From contig NZ_CAXRBQ010000106.1 in NCBI RefSeq assembly GCF_964228735.1, positions 8,953-72,952 of the forward strand: a stretch of DNA of 64,000 nucleotides, written 5' to 3'. Origin of the DNA: Pontibacterium sp964228735. GTDB lineage: Bacteria > Pseudomonadota > Gammaproteobacteria > Pseudomonadales > Balneatricaceae. Made by a program: the position numbers and the translations under genes. Positions within the stretch are counted from its first letter, which is position 1. Each line of letters begins with the position of its first letter. The notes below the pieces were generated by a model, which was not told the origin of the DNA, did no database searches, and was given only the letters and a program-made list of their open reading frames with translations. Shown here one piece after another: positions 9,618 to 19,028 of this stretch.

Positions 9618-10595
9618 ATGATTGCTTTTCTGATTAAACGGTTGGTTCAGGCCGTAGTCGTAATGTTTGTTATAAGCCTGATCAGCTTTTCCATTCAGGA
9701 TAACCTGGGTGACCCGTTGCGTGAGCTGGTGGGCCAGTCCGTTTCCGAAGAGGAACGACAGGCGCTGCGTGACGAGATGGGCCTGAATGATCCTTTCCTG
9801 GTGCAGTATGCGCGCTTTGCCACGAATGCCCTGCAGGGCGATCTGGGCACCTCCTACTTCTTCAAGGAGCCGGCGCTGGAGGTCATACTGAAGAAACTAC
9901 CAGCCACGCTTGAGCTGGTGTTTGGCGCCACCCTGATTATCGTGTTTGTGTCGGTGCCATTGGGTGTTTACTCGGCCATCAATCCCCAAAGTCTATTCTC
10001 GCGGGCGGTCATGGGGATGAGTATTGTCGGGATCTCCATCCCGGTATTCCTGACCGCGATCGGTCTGATTTATCTGTTTTCGATTGAGCTGGGCTGGATG
10101 CCATCCTACGGCCGCGGTGAGACCGTGTCGGTATTCGGCGGCTGGGAAACCGGTTTTGCCACTGGCGATGGCCTGGCACACCTGGTGCTGCCGTGTTTCA
10201 CCCTGGCATCAATCATGCTGCCGCTGTTTATCCGTCTGATCCGCGCCGAGATGATGGAAGTACTGCAGTCCGAATACGTACGTTTTGCTTGGGCCAAGGG
10301 CCTGCAGGCGCGTCGCATCTATTTCCTGCACGCACTGAAAAACACCATGCTACCGGTTATCACTGTTGGTGGTGTGCAGATCGGCACCATGGTGGCGTAC
10401 ACCATTCTGACCGAAACCGTATTCCAGTGGCCGGGCATGGGTTTCCTTTTCCTGGAAGCCGTCAACCGCGTGGACACGCCGCTGATCGTGGCATACCTGA
10501 TTGTGGTGGGTGCGATCTTCGTGATCACCAACACCATCGTGGACCTGATCTACGGCCTGGTTAACCCGACTGTAAAACTGGCAGGTAAGAAATAA
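9618..10595 (+). CDS. dppB: Dipeptide ABC transporter permease DppB
   Basis: The 325-residue protein is the first inner-membrane permease of the peptide importer. It begins IAFLIKRLVQAVVVMFVISLISF, the usual first membrane helix, followed by a periplasmic loop and a cluster of helices. The EAA loop that contacts the ATPases is visible as EYVRFAWAKGLQARRIYFLHALKNTMLPVIT. The C-terminus is DLIYGLVNPTVKL, typical of DppB/OppB proteins. Its stop codon overlaps the dppC start by one base, indicating translational coupling. Confidence 0.93.
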   Translation: MIAFLIKRLVQAVVVMFVISLISFSIQDNLGDPLRELVGQSVSEEERQALRDEMGLNDPFLVQYARFATNALQGDLGTSYFFKEPALEVILKKLPATLELVFGATLIIVFVSVPLGVYSAINPQSLFSRAVMGMSIVGISIPVFLTAIGLIYLFSIELGWMPSYGRGETVSVFGGWETGFATGDGLAHLVLPCFTLASIMLPLFIRLIRAEMMEVLQSEYVRFAWAKGLQARRIYFLHALKNTMLPVITVGGVQIGTMVAYTILTETVFQWPGMGFLFLEAVNRVDTPLIVAYLIVVGAIFVITNTIVDLIYGLVNPTVKLAGKK

Positions 10596-11554
10596 TGAAC
10601 GATCAATCTCAGATTCTTGAAGCCGCGCCAGCTGCACCTTCTGCCTGGGAGCGCATGAAGGACAGTCACCTGTGGCACAGTTTTAGCCGTGACCGTGTTG
10701 CTCAGCTGAGCTTTGCGATCTTTATGACCTACGCCATCCTGGCGTTGTTCGCGCCACTGTTGGCGCCGTTTGATCCGTATGATGTGGCCTCTATCGACAT
10801 CATGGATTCGGAAATTGCACCAAGCTGGGCAGAAGAGGGTGATGAGCGCTTCTGGCTTGGCACCGATGCCCAAGGCCGTGATCTCTGGTCTACGATTCTC
10901 TACGGTACCCGCGTCTCTCTGACTATCGGCCTTTGCGCGGTTGCGTTGCAGGCTGTGTTGGGGATCTGTATCGGCCTCTGTGCAGGTTATTTCGGTGGCC
11001 GTATCGACAGCATTCTGATGCGCGTGGCTGATGTGCAGCTGTCTTTCTCTACCATGATGGTTGCGATCGTTGTGCTGGCGGTATTTCAAGCGGCCTTTGG
11101 TACCGAGCTGTATCAGCAGTTGGCGATGATCATGCTGATACTGGTGATCGGTATCGCCGAGTGGCCACAGTATGCCCGTACCATCCGTGCCTCTGTATTG
11201 GCTGAGAAGAAAAAGGAATACGTGGATGCGGCCCGTGTCATTGGCCTGCGCTCGCCACGTATCATGTTCCGTCACATTCTGCCCAATACCCTCTCACCGA
11301 TCCTGGTTATCTCTACAGTGCAGGTGGCAAACGCCATCATCTCGGAAGCGTCTCTGTCCTTCCTGGGGCTGGGGATGCCAGTATCCGAGCCGTCGCTGGG
11401 TTCCCTGATCTCCAGTGGTTTTGAATACATCTTCTCCGGTTCCTGGTGGATCACCGTGATTCCGGGCGTGATTCTGGTAGGCCTGGTACTGGTGATGAAC
11501 CTGCTGGGTGACTGGTTGCGCGATGTACTTAACCCGAAACTGTACAAGGGGTAA
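10595..11554 (+). CDS. dppC: Dipeptide ABC transporter permease DppC
   Basis: The 319-residue second permease has a cytoplasmic N-terminus, a first helix at about residues 42-60 (LSFAIFMTYAILALFAPLLAPF), the FWLGTDAQGRDLWS segment found in all DppC/OppC proteins, and an EAA loop around KKKEYVDAARVIGLRSPRIMFRHILPN. It ends WLRDVLNPKLYKG. Together with DppB it forms the translocation channel. The gene overlaps dppB by one base and is followed 5 bases later by dppD. Confidence 0.93.
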   Translation: MNDQSQILEAAPAAPSAWERMKDSHLWHSFSRDRVAQLSFAIFMTYAILALFAPLLAPFDPYDVASIDIMDSEIAPSWAEEGDERFWLGTDAQGRDLWSTILYGTRVSLTIGLCAVALQAVLGICIGLCAGYFGGRIDSILMRVADVQLSFSTMMVAIVVLAVFQAAFGTELYQQLAMIMLILVIGIAEWPQYARTIRASVLAEKKKEYVDAARVIGLRSPRIMFRHILPNTLSPILVISTVQVANAIISEASLSFLGLGMPVSEPSLGSLISSGFEYIFSGSWWITVIPGVILVGLVLVMNLLGDWLRDVLNPKLYKG

Positions 11555-11559
11555 TCAAG

Positions 11560-12564
11560 ATGACGACGCTGTTAGAAGTAAAAAATCTCGAAGTACGCTT
11601 CGGGCTGCGCAGCGGCGAAGTGAAAGCCCTGCGCAACATCAATTTCACTTTGGAGCGGGGCGAACGCCTCGGTCTGGTGGGAGAGTCCGGCGCCGGTAAA
11701 TCGGTACTGGGTTTCTCCATCCTCAACCTGATCTCCAAGCCGGGTTATATCGCCGACGGTGAGGTCCTGTTTGAAGGCCGTAACCTGGCGGACCTGTCTG
11801 CTGAAGAGCTGCGCAACATTCGTGGCAACCGTATCTCGATGATCTTCCAGGATCCGATGATGACCCTGAACCCGGTGTTGACCATCGGTGAGCAGATGAT
11901 CGAGTGTCTGATGACCCATCGCAAGATCAGCAAGCAGGATGCGCGTAAGATCGCCCTGCAGAAACTGCAGCAGGTGTACATTCCGTCACCAGAAGCGCGT
12001 CTGGATCAGTATCCGCACGAGCTGTCCGGTGGTATGCGTCAGCGTGTAGTCATTGCGATTGGTCTGCTGATGGACCCGGATATCATCATTGCCGATGAAC
12101 CGACCACCGCACTGGACGTAACCATCCAGGCGGAGATTATGGAGCTGATGCTGGAACTGTGTGAGCGTAACAACGTAGCACTGATCCTGATCACCCACGA
12201 CCTGGGTGTGGTCTCTCAGGTAACCCAGAAAACCATCGTGATGTACGCCGGTCGTGTCATTGAACAGGGTCCGACCAAAGAGATCATCAACGATGCTCAG
12301 CATCCTTACACCCAGGGCCTGATGAACGCACTGCCGCAGATGGCGGTGCCGGGCCAGCGGCTGAACCAGATTCAGGGGTCGATGCCTCCGCTACAGCGGA
12401 TCCCTACCGGTTGTGCCTTTAACCCACGCTGCAACTATGTGCTGGAGATCTGTAAGCACAACCTGCCGGAATTTACGCAGTCAGGTGGTTGCCAGGTGGC
12501 CTGCCACATGGTGGCGGAGATGAAGCGCGAAGAAAAGTCCGCGCGCATGCAGGAGGAGGTTTAA
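11560..12564 (+). CDS. dppD: Dipeptide ABC transporter ATP-binding protein DppD
   Basis: The 334-residue cytoplasmic ATPase energises the peptide importer. It shows Walker A GESGAGKS at about residues 45-52, the Q-loop in MIFQDPM, the ABC signature LSGGMRQRV, Walker B IIADEPTTALD and the H-loop in LITHDLG. The C-terminal oligopeptide-transporter extension is present, with GCAFNPRCNYVLEICK cysteines like those that bind an iron-sulphur cluster in DppD relatives. It partners with DppF, which starts 6 bases downstream. Confidence 0.93.
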   Translation: MTTLLEVKNLEVRFGLRSGEVKALRNINFTLERGERLGLVGESGAGKSVLGFSILNLISKPGYIADGEVLFEGRNLADLSAEELRNIRGNRISMIFQDPMMTLNPVLTIGEQMIECLMTHRKISKQDARKIALQKLQQVYIPSPEARLDQYPHELSGGMRQRVVIAIGLLMDPDIIIADEPTTALDVTIQAEIMELMLELCERNNVALILITHDLGVVSQVTQKTIVMYAGRVIEQGPTKEIINDAQHPYTQGLMNALPQMAVPGQRLNQIQGSMPPLQRIPTGCAFNPRCNYVLEICKHNLPEFTQSGGCQVACHMVAEMKREEKSARMQEEV

Positions 12565-12570
12565 GCAGCC

Positions 12571-13641
12571 ATGACCAATTTGAAACAACAGGCTGCTGTT
12601 ACCAGTCAGCAAGCCGCAGAAGCACCGCAGTCCCAGGAAACGATGGTACGGGTGGAAAATCTGTACAAGAAGTTCTCTATCTCCGGTGACTTCCTGGATC
12701 AGCTCAAGTTCAAGGGTGGTAAGTTTGTCCGCGAACAGGAGTTCGTGCACGCGATCAACGGTGTAAGTCTGGACGTTAAACGTGGCGAAGCACTCTGCGT
12801 GGTGGGTGAGTCCGGTTGTGGTAAGTCCACCGTGGCACGCACCGTGATGGGCCTGTTGAGCCCAACTGCCGGTTCGATCCATTACCAGGGACAGCGTATC
12901 GATAATCTGAGCGACCGTCAGCTGATGCCGTACCGTCGCAAGATGCAGATGATCTTCCAGAACCCGTATGCGTCCCTCAACCCACGTATGACCATCGCCG
13001 AAACCCTGATGGAGCCGGTGGCGCTGCACAACCCGCAGTGGAATGCAGCAGAACTGCGCGACAAGGTGCACGAGGTGATGTTCTCTGTGGGTATCGATCC
13101 AAGCTGGGGCGAACGTTATCCACACGAATTCTCCGGTGGTCAGCGCCAGCGTATCAGTATCGCCCGTGCCCTGGCGGTAGATCCGGAGTTTATCGTGGCG
13201 GATGAACCGATCTCCGCATTGGACGTATCGATCCAGGCACAGGTACTGAACCTGATGATGGACGCGCAGGAGAGCCGCAACCTAACCTACCTGTTCATCA
13301 CCCACGACCTGTCGGTGGTTGAGCACTTCGGTACCCGTGTGGCGGTGATGTACCTGGGTACCCTTTGTGAGCTGGCGCCAACCAAAGCGCTGTTTGCCAC
13401 ACCGCGCCACCCGTACACCAAGGCACTGCTGTCGGCAATTCCACGTCTGGAAGATGACCGCCCGCAGCACATCAAGTTAAAGGGTGAGGTGCCGACACCG
13501 GTTAACCTGCCGTCCGGTTGTGTGTTCCATGGACGTTGCCCGCATGCCAACGAGCGCTGCAAACGGGAGATCCCGCAGCTGATTGCTACCTCCGACGGTG
13601 GTCAGGTTGCCTGTCACGCAGTCGAAGAAGGTCGCATCTAA
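12571..13641 (+). CDS. dppF: Dipeptide ABC transporter ATP-binding protein DppF
   Basis: The 356-residue second ATPase has Walker A GESGCGKST, signature FSGGQRQRISIARAL, Walker B FIVADEPISALD and the H-loop FITHDLS. As in other DppF/OppF proteins it has an N-terminal insertion (GGKFVREQEFVHAINGV) and a C-terminal cysteine region GCVFHGRCPHANERCKRE. A Gln/Ala-rich leader of about 25 residues precedes the ABC domain, and a later start cannot be excluded. It completes the transporter and is followed 64 bases later by a carboxypeptidase gene. Confidence 0.92.
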   Translation: MTNLKQQAAVTSQQAAEAPQSQETMVRVENLYKKFSISGDFLDQLKFKGGKFVREQEFVHAINGVSLDVKRGEALCVVGESGCGKSTVARTVMGLLSPTAGSIHYQGQRIDNLSDRQLMPYRRKMQMIFQNPYASLNPRMTIAETLMEPVALHNPQWNAAELRDKVHEVMFSVGIDPSWGERYPHEFSGGQRQRISIARALAVDPEFIVADEPISALDVSIQAQVLNLMMDAQESRNLTYLFITHDLSVVEHFGTRVAVMYLGTLCELAPTKALFATPRHPYTKALLSAIPRLEDDRPQHIKLKGEVPTPVNLPSGCVFHGRCPHANERCKREIPQLIATSDGGQVACHAVEEGRI

Positions 13642-13705
13642 GGCGGACGTTGAACGAATTCACGGAATCCGGCGTGGTCGGGTTCCGCACACCTGTGAGG
13701 TTTAC

Positions 13706-14845
13706 ATGCTGAAGATCAGCAGCGGTTTCGATGCCGGCAATATCGACGTAGTCAGCCTGGAACGGGCCGACGATATTCAACTGAAGATCCGTAAAGACAA
13801 CAATTCGGAGTTTTTTCAGTGGTTCCACTACCGTGTCCAGGGCGCGGCTGACCGTGCCTTGCGTATGCGTTTGACCAACGCCCACGAAGCGGCGTACGTG
13901 GATGGCTGGGATGACTACCAAACCGTGGCATCCTATGACCGCCAGCAGTGGTTCCGTGTACCGACCCGTTACGAAAACGGTGAGCTGGTAATCGAACACC
14001 AGCCGGAGCAGGACAGCATCTATTACGCCTACTTTGCACCCTACAGCTACGAGCGTCACCTGGACCTGATCGGTTGGGCGCAGCAGTCGCCGCTGGTGAA
14101 GGTAGAAGCGCTGGGCGAAACCCTGGATGGTCGCGATCTGGATATGTTGCAGATTGGTCAGCCTGCGTCTGACAAAAAGGTGATCTGGGTGATTGCCCGC
14201 CAGCATCCGGGCGAAACCATGGCCGAGTGGTACATGGAAGGGTTCCTGGATCGACTGCTGGATATGGATGATGCCCAGGCCGGCAATCTGCTGGAACAGG
14301 CGGTGTTCTACGTGGTACCCAACATGAACCCGGATGGCTCCGTGCGTGGTCACCTGCGTACCAACGCAGCGGGTGCCAACCTGAACCGCGAATGGCAGAC
14401 GCCGACTGCAGAAAGCAGCCCGGAAGTCCTGCTGGTGCGCAGCCGTATGGAACAGACCGGCGTGGATCTGTTCCTCGACATTCACGGTGACGAAGCACTG
14501 CCGTGCAACTTTATCGCCGGTCAGGCGGGGGCGCCGGATGTGACCGACGAGATCCTCAAGCAGGAGCGAGAGTTTGAAGAGGATCTGCTGCTGGCGAACC
14601 CTGATTTTCAGCTGGAACGTGGTTACGAGCCGGGTAAGTTTGGTCCTGAGACCATGACCATCGCTGCCTTCTGGGTGGGTGATCAGTTCAGCTGTCCGGC
14701 GATGACACTGGAAATGCCGTTCAAAGACTACGACCTGCGTCCGAATCCTGATACGGGCTGGTCACCGGAGCGTTCCGCCAAGCTGGGTGAAAGCACCCTG
14801 TACCCGCTGGCGCGCTGGTTGCAACGTCGGGATGAGGAGGCCTGA
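13706..14845 (+). CDS. M14 family zinc carboxypeptidase (cytosolic carboxypeptidase type)
   Basis: The 379-residue protein has the M14 zinc site: His167 and Glu170 in RQHPGE, and His260 in DIHGDE. It also has substrate-binding NMNPDGSVRGHLR and NLNREW. There is no signal peptide, and the N-terminal beta-sandwich-like domain (residues 1-120, with FFQWFHYRV) is the one found in cytosolic carboxypeptidases related to the eukaryotic AGTPBP1/CCP group. I chose the start at 13706, preceded by GTGAGG; the reading frame is open upstream into dppF. Its place behind dppF suggests it trims imported peptides from the C-terminus in the cytoplasm. The natural substrate is unknown. Confidence 0.82.
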   Translation: MLKISSGFDAGNIDVVSLERADDIQLKIRKDNNSEFFQWFHYRVQGAADRALRMRLTNAHEAAYVDGWDDYQTVASYDRQQWFRVPTRYENGELVIEHQPEQDSIYYAYFAPYSYERHLDLIGWAQQSPLVKVEALGETLDGRDLDMLQIGQPASDKKVIWVIARQHPGETMAEWYMEGFLDRLLDMDDAQAGNLLEQAVFYVVPNMNPDGSVRGHLRTNAAGANLNREWQTPTAESSPEVLLVRSRMEQTGVDLFLDIHGDEALPCNFIAGQAGAPDVTDEILKQEREFEEDLLLANPDFQLERGYEPGKFGPETMTIAAFWVGDQFSCPAMTLEMPFKDYDLRPNPDTGWSPERSAKLGESTLYPLARWLQRRDEEA

Positions 14846-14904
14846 GTTGGCTAATCATCCGATCTTCGTCTAGTGATATAAGTCATAAGAGCTAAGAGAA
14901 CACT

Positions 14905-15855
14905 ATGGAACTCAGATGGCTGGATGACTTTATCGCTTTGGCGAAAACCCGGCATTTCTCCCGTGCTGCTGACGACCGCAACGTCACGCAGCCCACCCTC
15001 AGTCGCCGCATCAAACTGCTGGAAGACGAGATGGGTGTGACCCTGATCGATCGTAACAGCCTGCCGTTGTCCCTGACCCCTGCCGGAGAGGTATTTCTGG
15101 CCGGGGCAGAGCAGATCTCGCGTATTGCACGCGAAACCAAGGCACGTTGTGGCGAGATCCGGGAGCAGGAAGCCAACCGTCTGATCTTTGCCACCACCCA
15201 GACGCTATACCTCAGCCTTTATAAGTCCTGGTTGCTGCCGCTGTCGGCCGAGCATGGCATCGATATCGATCTGAATCTTAAATCCACCGCCTGGGTAGGC
15301 ACAGACTTTGTCAGTGCCCTGGCGCAGGGGGAGTGTGATCTGATGCTCTGTTTCTGGCATCCGACTATCGACTTTATCCATGCGCTGGATGATGAGCGCT
15401 ACGAGCATCTGGTGATCGGCAATGAACAGCTGGTGCCGGTCACTGCGGTAGATGAGGATGGGAAACCACTGCATCAGCTGCCGGGTGACCGCAAGGATCC
15501 GTTACCCTATATCGGTTATAACGACCGCTCCTTCCTGCGACCGGTGATCCAGCAGATGCTCAGTCAGCAGCTGGAGCAACCGCAACTGATCACCATGAAT
15601 GAAAACGTCCACTCGGTCAGCGTTAAAGCGATGATCAAAGAGGGCTTTGGGTTGGGGTGGGTGCCACAGCGATTGGTGGCGGATAACCTCAAATACAACC
15701 GCCTGGCGCTGGCGGGCGGCGAGCAGTGGAATATCCCGTTGCAGATCCGGCTGTACCGCTTACGCAACAACCCCAATTCACAACTGTTGGCATTGTGGAC
15801 TGTTTTGGCGGATACCCTGAGTCAGGGGCAGATACCCGCACTGAGTACAGAATAA
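14905..15855 (+). CDS. LysR family transcriptional regulator
   Basis: The 316-residue product has an N-terminal winged helix-turn-helix (ELRWLDDFIALAKTRHFSRAADDRNVTQPTLSRRIKLLEDE split over residues 1-43) and a LysR substrate-binding domain. It starts 59 bases after the carboxypeptidase gene and is followed 9 bases later by pepQ on the same strand. A role in controlling the dpp-peptidase region in response to a peptide or amino acid is a reasonable inference. The effector cannot be read from the sequence. Confidence 0.88.
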   Translation: MELRWLDDFIALAKTRHFSRAADDRNVTQPTLSRRIKLLEDEMGVTLIDRNSLPLSLTPAGEVFLAGAEQISRIARETKARCGEIREQEANRLIFATTQTLYLSLYKSWLLPLSAEHGIDIDLNLKSTAWVGTDFVSALAQGECDLMLCFWHPTIDFIHALDDERYEHLVIGNEQLVPVTAVDEDGKPLHQLPGDRKDPLPYIGYNDRSFLRPVIQQMLSQQLEQPQLITMNENVHSVSVKAMIKEGFGLGWVPQRLVADNLKYNRLALAGGEQWNIPLQIRLYRLRNNPNSQLLALWTVLADTLSQGQIPALSTE

Positions 15856-15864
15856 GGAAAAATC

Positions 15865-17190
15865 ATGCAGGCATCGTTCTTTCAACATATCGAAGCGCTT
15901 CAGCAGCGTACCCTGAGTGCCCTGGAAAGCCATGGATTCAGCGGGTTGCTGATCGGCTCCGGCGTACTTCACAAACGTTTCCGCGACGATAACTACTACC
16001 CGTTTCGTGCTAATCCACAGTTCCTGCAGTGGCTGCCGTTTCTGAGTGAACAGCCCGATTGCTGGCTGCTGGTCCGTGCGGGCAGCAAGCCCAAGCTGTT
16101 TTACTACCTGCCAACCGATTTCTGGCATCTGACGCCGGCGCTGCCTAGCGAATGGTGGTGTGAGGTCTTTGAGATCGTTGCCTACAGCGATATGGTCGAG
16201 TTGCGTACAGCAATGGCAGGCAGTGCCAATCTAGCGGTGAACGCCGAACGCCAGCCGGATTTTGCGCAGGATAGCTGGGCGCTGAATCCTGACGGGCTGA
16301 ATACCGAACTGGATTTTCACCGTGCGGTTAAATCCGAGTGGGAACTGCACTGTCTGCGTGAAGCGAACCGTACCGCCGTCAAAGGCCATATCGCCGCAGA
16401 GAGCTGCTTCCGTAGCAGCGGCAGCGAGTACGAGATCCATCAGACCTATCTGCAGGCCGTTGCCCACAACGAACGGGATATGCCCTACGACAACATTGTG
16501 GCTTTGAACGAACATGCGGCGGTGTTGCATTACCAGTTCCAGCAGCGTCAGGCGCCGCAAACGAGCCGAACCTTGTTGCTGGATGCGGGCGCCAACCACT
16601 TAGGTTATGCGGCCGATATTACGCGTACCTTCACTGCTCCCGGTTCGGTATTTGCCGATCTGGTGCATGCACTGGATCTGAAGCAGAAGCAGCTGCTGAA
16701 AGCGATTGGGCCGGGTAAAGATTTTGTGGTGCTGCACCGCCTGATGCACACCCTGATTGCTGAAGTCCTGCAGGCATTTGATCTGGTTAAGCTGGATCCT
16801 GAAGCCCAGATCGAACGGGGCATCACCTCCGTGTTCTTCCCGCACGGACTGGGTCATCTGTTGGGTCTGCAGGTGCACGATGTGGGTGGCTGGCAGCAGG
16901 ATGCTGAGGGTAACTTGCGCGAACCACCAAAGGAACACCCGTTCCTGCGTCTGACCCGCACCCTGGAGCCGGGGCAGGTGGTGACCATCGAACCTGGACT
17001 GTACTTTATCCCGTCACTGCTGGAGCCATTACGCAACAGCGGCACAGGCAGTGCGGTCAACTGGTCGTTGGTGGATGAACTGACGCCCTACGGCGGTATC
17101 CGTATTGAAGACAACGTAGCGATCACCCCCGCGGGGATCGCAAACTACACCCGTGACGCTTTTGCCGCAGAGCAGCGTCCGGATCTCTGA
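15865..17190 (+). CDS. pepQ: Xaa-Pro dipeptidase PepQ (M24B)
   Basis: The 441-residue enzyme hydrolyses dipeptides with a C-terminal proline and closely follows E. coli PepQ (443 residues). The dimetal ligands are visible: two Asp in LLLDAGANHLGYAADITRTF (first and later Asp), His in FPHGLGHLLGLQVHD, Glu in VTIEPGLYF and Glu in GGIRIEDNVAI. The N-terminal PepQ domain carries YYPFRANPQF and PKLFYYLPTDFWH. It lies 9 bases after the LysR gene, so the two are probably co-transcribed. It fits the peptide-import locus as the step that releases proline from imported peptides. Confidence 0.94.
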   Translation: MQASFFQHIEALQQRTLSALESHGFSGLLIGSGVLHKRFRDDNYYPFRANPQFLQWLPFLSEQPDCWLLVRAGSKPKLFYYLPTDFWHLTPALPSEWWCEVFEIVAYSDMVELRTAMAGSANLAVNAERQPDFAQDSWALNPDGLNTELDFHRAVKSEWELHCLREANRTAVKGHIAAESCFRSSGSEYEIHQTYLQAVAHNERDMPYDNIVALNEHAAVLHYQFQQRQAPQTSRTLLLDAGANHLGYAADITRTFTAPGSVFADLVHALDLKQKQLLKAIGPGKDFVVLHRLMHTLIAEVLQAFDLVKLDPEAQIERGITSVFFPHGLGHLLGLQVHDVGGWQQDAEGNLREPPKEHPFLRLTRTLEPGQVVTIEPGLYFIPSLLEPLRNSGTGSAVNWSLVDELTPYGGIRIEDNVAITPAGIANYTRDAFAAEQRPDL

Positions 17191-17331
17191 TTTTGCACGC
17201 AATAATCTCCTAAACCTCACTTCTTGTGCGGCCCGTTTCATCCCATGATTCGGGCTTTTTTTGCTGCGATTGAACGTAATCTGCGCTAGGGTAGGCGCTG
17301 GACGAGGTGTATGCAGAGGACCTAATACAGT

Positions 17332-18276
17332 ATGAGCCGTGACGACGATTTTGATCTGCCCGATTTTGGCCCGGCAGAGCCGGAGCGCGTAAGCACGAAC
17401 AATCGGCATGTCGATGTGGTGAACCCACCTGCACAGACTGTGAAGCGCAGTGGTGGCTGGTTTACCTCCCTGATGTTGATCCTGCTGGTGGCCTCCTGCT
17501 CCGGTCTTGGCTACTGGGGCCTGACCATGTTTGAACAACTGCAGGCGGAACGCAAAGCGGTGGCTGAACTGCAGCAGCAGATGAAAGAGATGCGCGAGCT
17601 GCTCAATCTGGCCGAAAGCAGCGCCCAGAAATCCGGTGATACGCTGCTGGATCAGCTGACCAGCATGGGTAAGGCGGCGCAGGACAAGTACAAGCATTTT
17701 GATTCTGAGATTGCCAAGCTCTGGACGGTGGCGTACCAGACGAACAAGCCGGAGCTGGAAAAGCAGGCCAAGCAACTGGCAGAGCAGAAAAAGCAGCTGG
17801 CCGAACAGGGCAAGCAGCTGAAAGCACAGAGTGACAAGCAGGCGGGCTATGTTCAGCAGATTGCAGCGCAAAAGAAAGCGTTGGATGAGGCGAAGAAATC
17901 CCTGGCTGCGCAGGATAAGAAGCTGAGCACGATCGCTGGCAAGCTGGATCAGAGCCAGTCCACGGTTAAGTCGTTGGTGGATGCCGAACTGAAGAAAAGC
18001 CGTTCCGATCTGGCCGCTACACAGACGGCGATTCGCCTGAGCGAAGAGGCGCTGACCGAAGAGGTGGCTACGCTGACCGCCTCCATGCGTAAGCTGACCG
18101 ATCGGATTGCCGCGTTGGAGAGCGCACAGCGTCAGAACGGCCTCGAGCGTCGTGTGAAGAACAACGAAGATGCGGTGAAATCCTACGACGCCACCCGTCG
18201 AGAACTGAACCGCAGCCTGTTGCAGATCAAGAAGAAGATCAACGAGTTGCAATTGAAACTGGAAAGCCGGGCATAA
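17332..18276 (+). CDS. Single-pass membrane protein with long coiled coil, unknown function
   Basis: I do not recognise this 314-residue protein. It has an acidic cytoplasmic N-terminus (MSRDDDFDLPDFGP), one strong transmembrane helix at about residues 45-67 (WFTSLMLILLVASCSGLGYWG), and then some 240 residues rich in Lys, Glu, Gln and Ala with heptad patterns, ending in ELQLKLESRA. It is therefore probably anchored in the inner membrane with a long periplasmic coiled coil. It is followed 28 bases later by a glutathione transferase gene. The TM-coiled-coil layout resembles cell-envelope or division-associated proteins, but no specific function can be claimed. Confidence 0.8.
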   Translation: MSRDDDFDLPDFGPAEPERVSTNNRHVDVVNPPAQTVKRSGGWFTSLMLILLVASCSGLGYWGLTMFEQLQAERKAVAELQQQMKEMRELLNLAESSAQKSGDTLLDQLTSMGKAAQDKYKHFDSEIAKLWTVAYQTNKPELEKQAKQLAEQKKQLAEQGKQLKAQSDKQAGYVQQIAAQKKALDEAKKSLAAQDKKLSTIAGKLDQSQSTVKSLVDAELKKSRSDLAATQTAIRLSEEALTEEVATLTASMRKLTDRIAALESAQRQNGLERRVKNNEDAVKSYDATRRELNRSLLQIKKKINELQLKLESRA

Positions 18277-18304
18277 GCCGGACAACGGAAGGACGCGGGC
18301 GACA

Positions 18305-18922
18305 ATGATTAAGGTATACGGTGGTGTATTTTCCCGCGGCAGCATGGTGATGTGTGCGCTGGAGACGCTGGGTGTTGAGTACGAAATGGTGTCGATGACG
18401 GCACGGGACGAAAACACCAAAACAGCAGAATACAGGGCGCTGAACCCAACCGGGAAAATTCCAACCATTATCGACGGCGACCTGGTGCTGTTCGAGACTC
18501 AGGCGATCCTGTTTTACCTGGCGCAGAAGTACGGCGACAACCTGCTGTGGGCTGACACCCCGGAGGAGATCGCCGAGATCTACCGCTGGTCACTCTATGT
18601 GAGCAACCAGATGGAGGTACCTGCGCTGGATCTGTTGCTACAGTTTAAGTACAGCCCGGATGGTAAAGGTGATGCTGACAAGATCGCCACTGCCAGTGCC
18701 GAGCTGGATCGGTTCCTGCCGGTACTGGAACAGCACTTGGAAGGACGTGACTTTGTGGCCGGTGGCAAACGCACGGTTGCGGATATCCACGGTGCAAGTG
18801 TGCTGGCATGGGCTAAACTGTCGGGGTTCGACTATGATCGTTACCCGAACGTGCATGCCTGGATCAAGCGTCAGCTGAAATCTAATGCTGCCCAGCGGGT
18901 GATGGCAAAAGCGCACGGCTGA
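18305..18922 (+). CDS. Glutathione S-transferase family protein
   Basis: The 205-residue protein has the N-terminal thioredoxin-like domain of glutathione transferases, with NPTGKIPTIIDGDLVLFETQAILFYLAQKYG (residues 46-80) supplying the cis-Pro and glutathione-binding Glu-Thr. The helical C-terminal domain contains the conserved VADIHGASVLAWAKL segment. It would conjugate or reduce substrates with glutathione in the cytoplasm. No Cys is seen in the usual catalytic position; a Ser-Arg (FSRGSM) is there instead, consistent with Ser/Tyr-type enzymes. The substrate is unknown. Confidence 0.85.
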   Translation: MIKVYGGVFSRGSMVMCALETLGVEYEMVSMTARDENTKTAEYRALNPTGKIPTIIDGDLVLFETQAILFYLAQKYGDNLLWADTPEEIAEIYRWSLYVSNQMEVPALDLLLQFKYSPDGKGDADKIATASAELDRFLPVLEQHLEGRDFVAGGKRTVADIHGASVLAWAKLSGFDYDRYPNVHAWIKRQLKSNAAQRVMAKAHG

Positions 18923-19028
18923 GTAAGGCATTCCGATGGGAATAACCACCGGAATCACTCGGATTTGATCATGGCCTGTGGAACAGGCAAAATACACGGT
19001 TTCTCTGAACACACATTGAACTGACTCC

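Noticed and set aside
9618..10595. Nickel ABC transporter (NikB) reading of the dpp genes, suggested by the hydrogenase locus
   Set aside because: The binding protein and ATPases look like the dipeptide type, two peptidases are linked, and the locus is 16 kb from the hydrogenase genes with other genes between.
17029..18468. 479-codon minus-strand frame across pepQ end and the coiled-coil gene
   Set aside because: It spans two plus-strand genes and their gap; its Leu/Gln/Arg-rich product is what the reverse of a coiled-coil gene gives.
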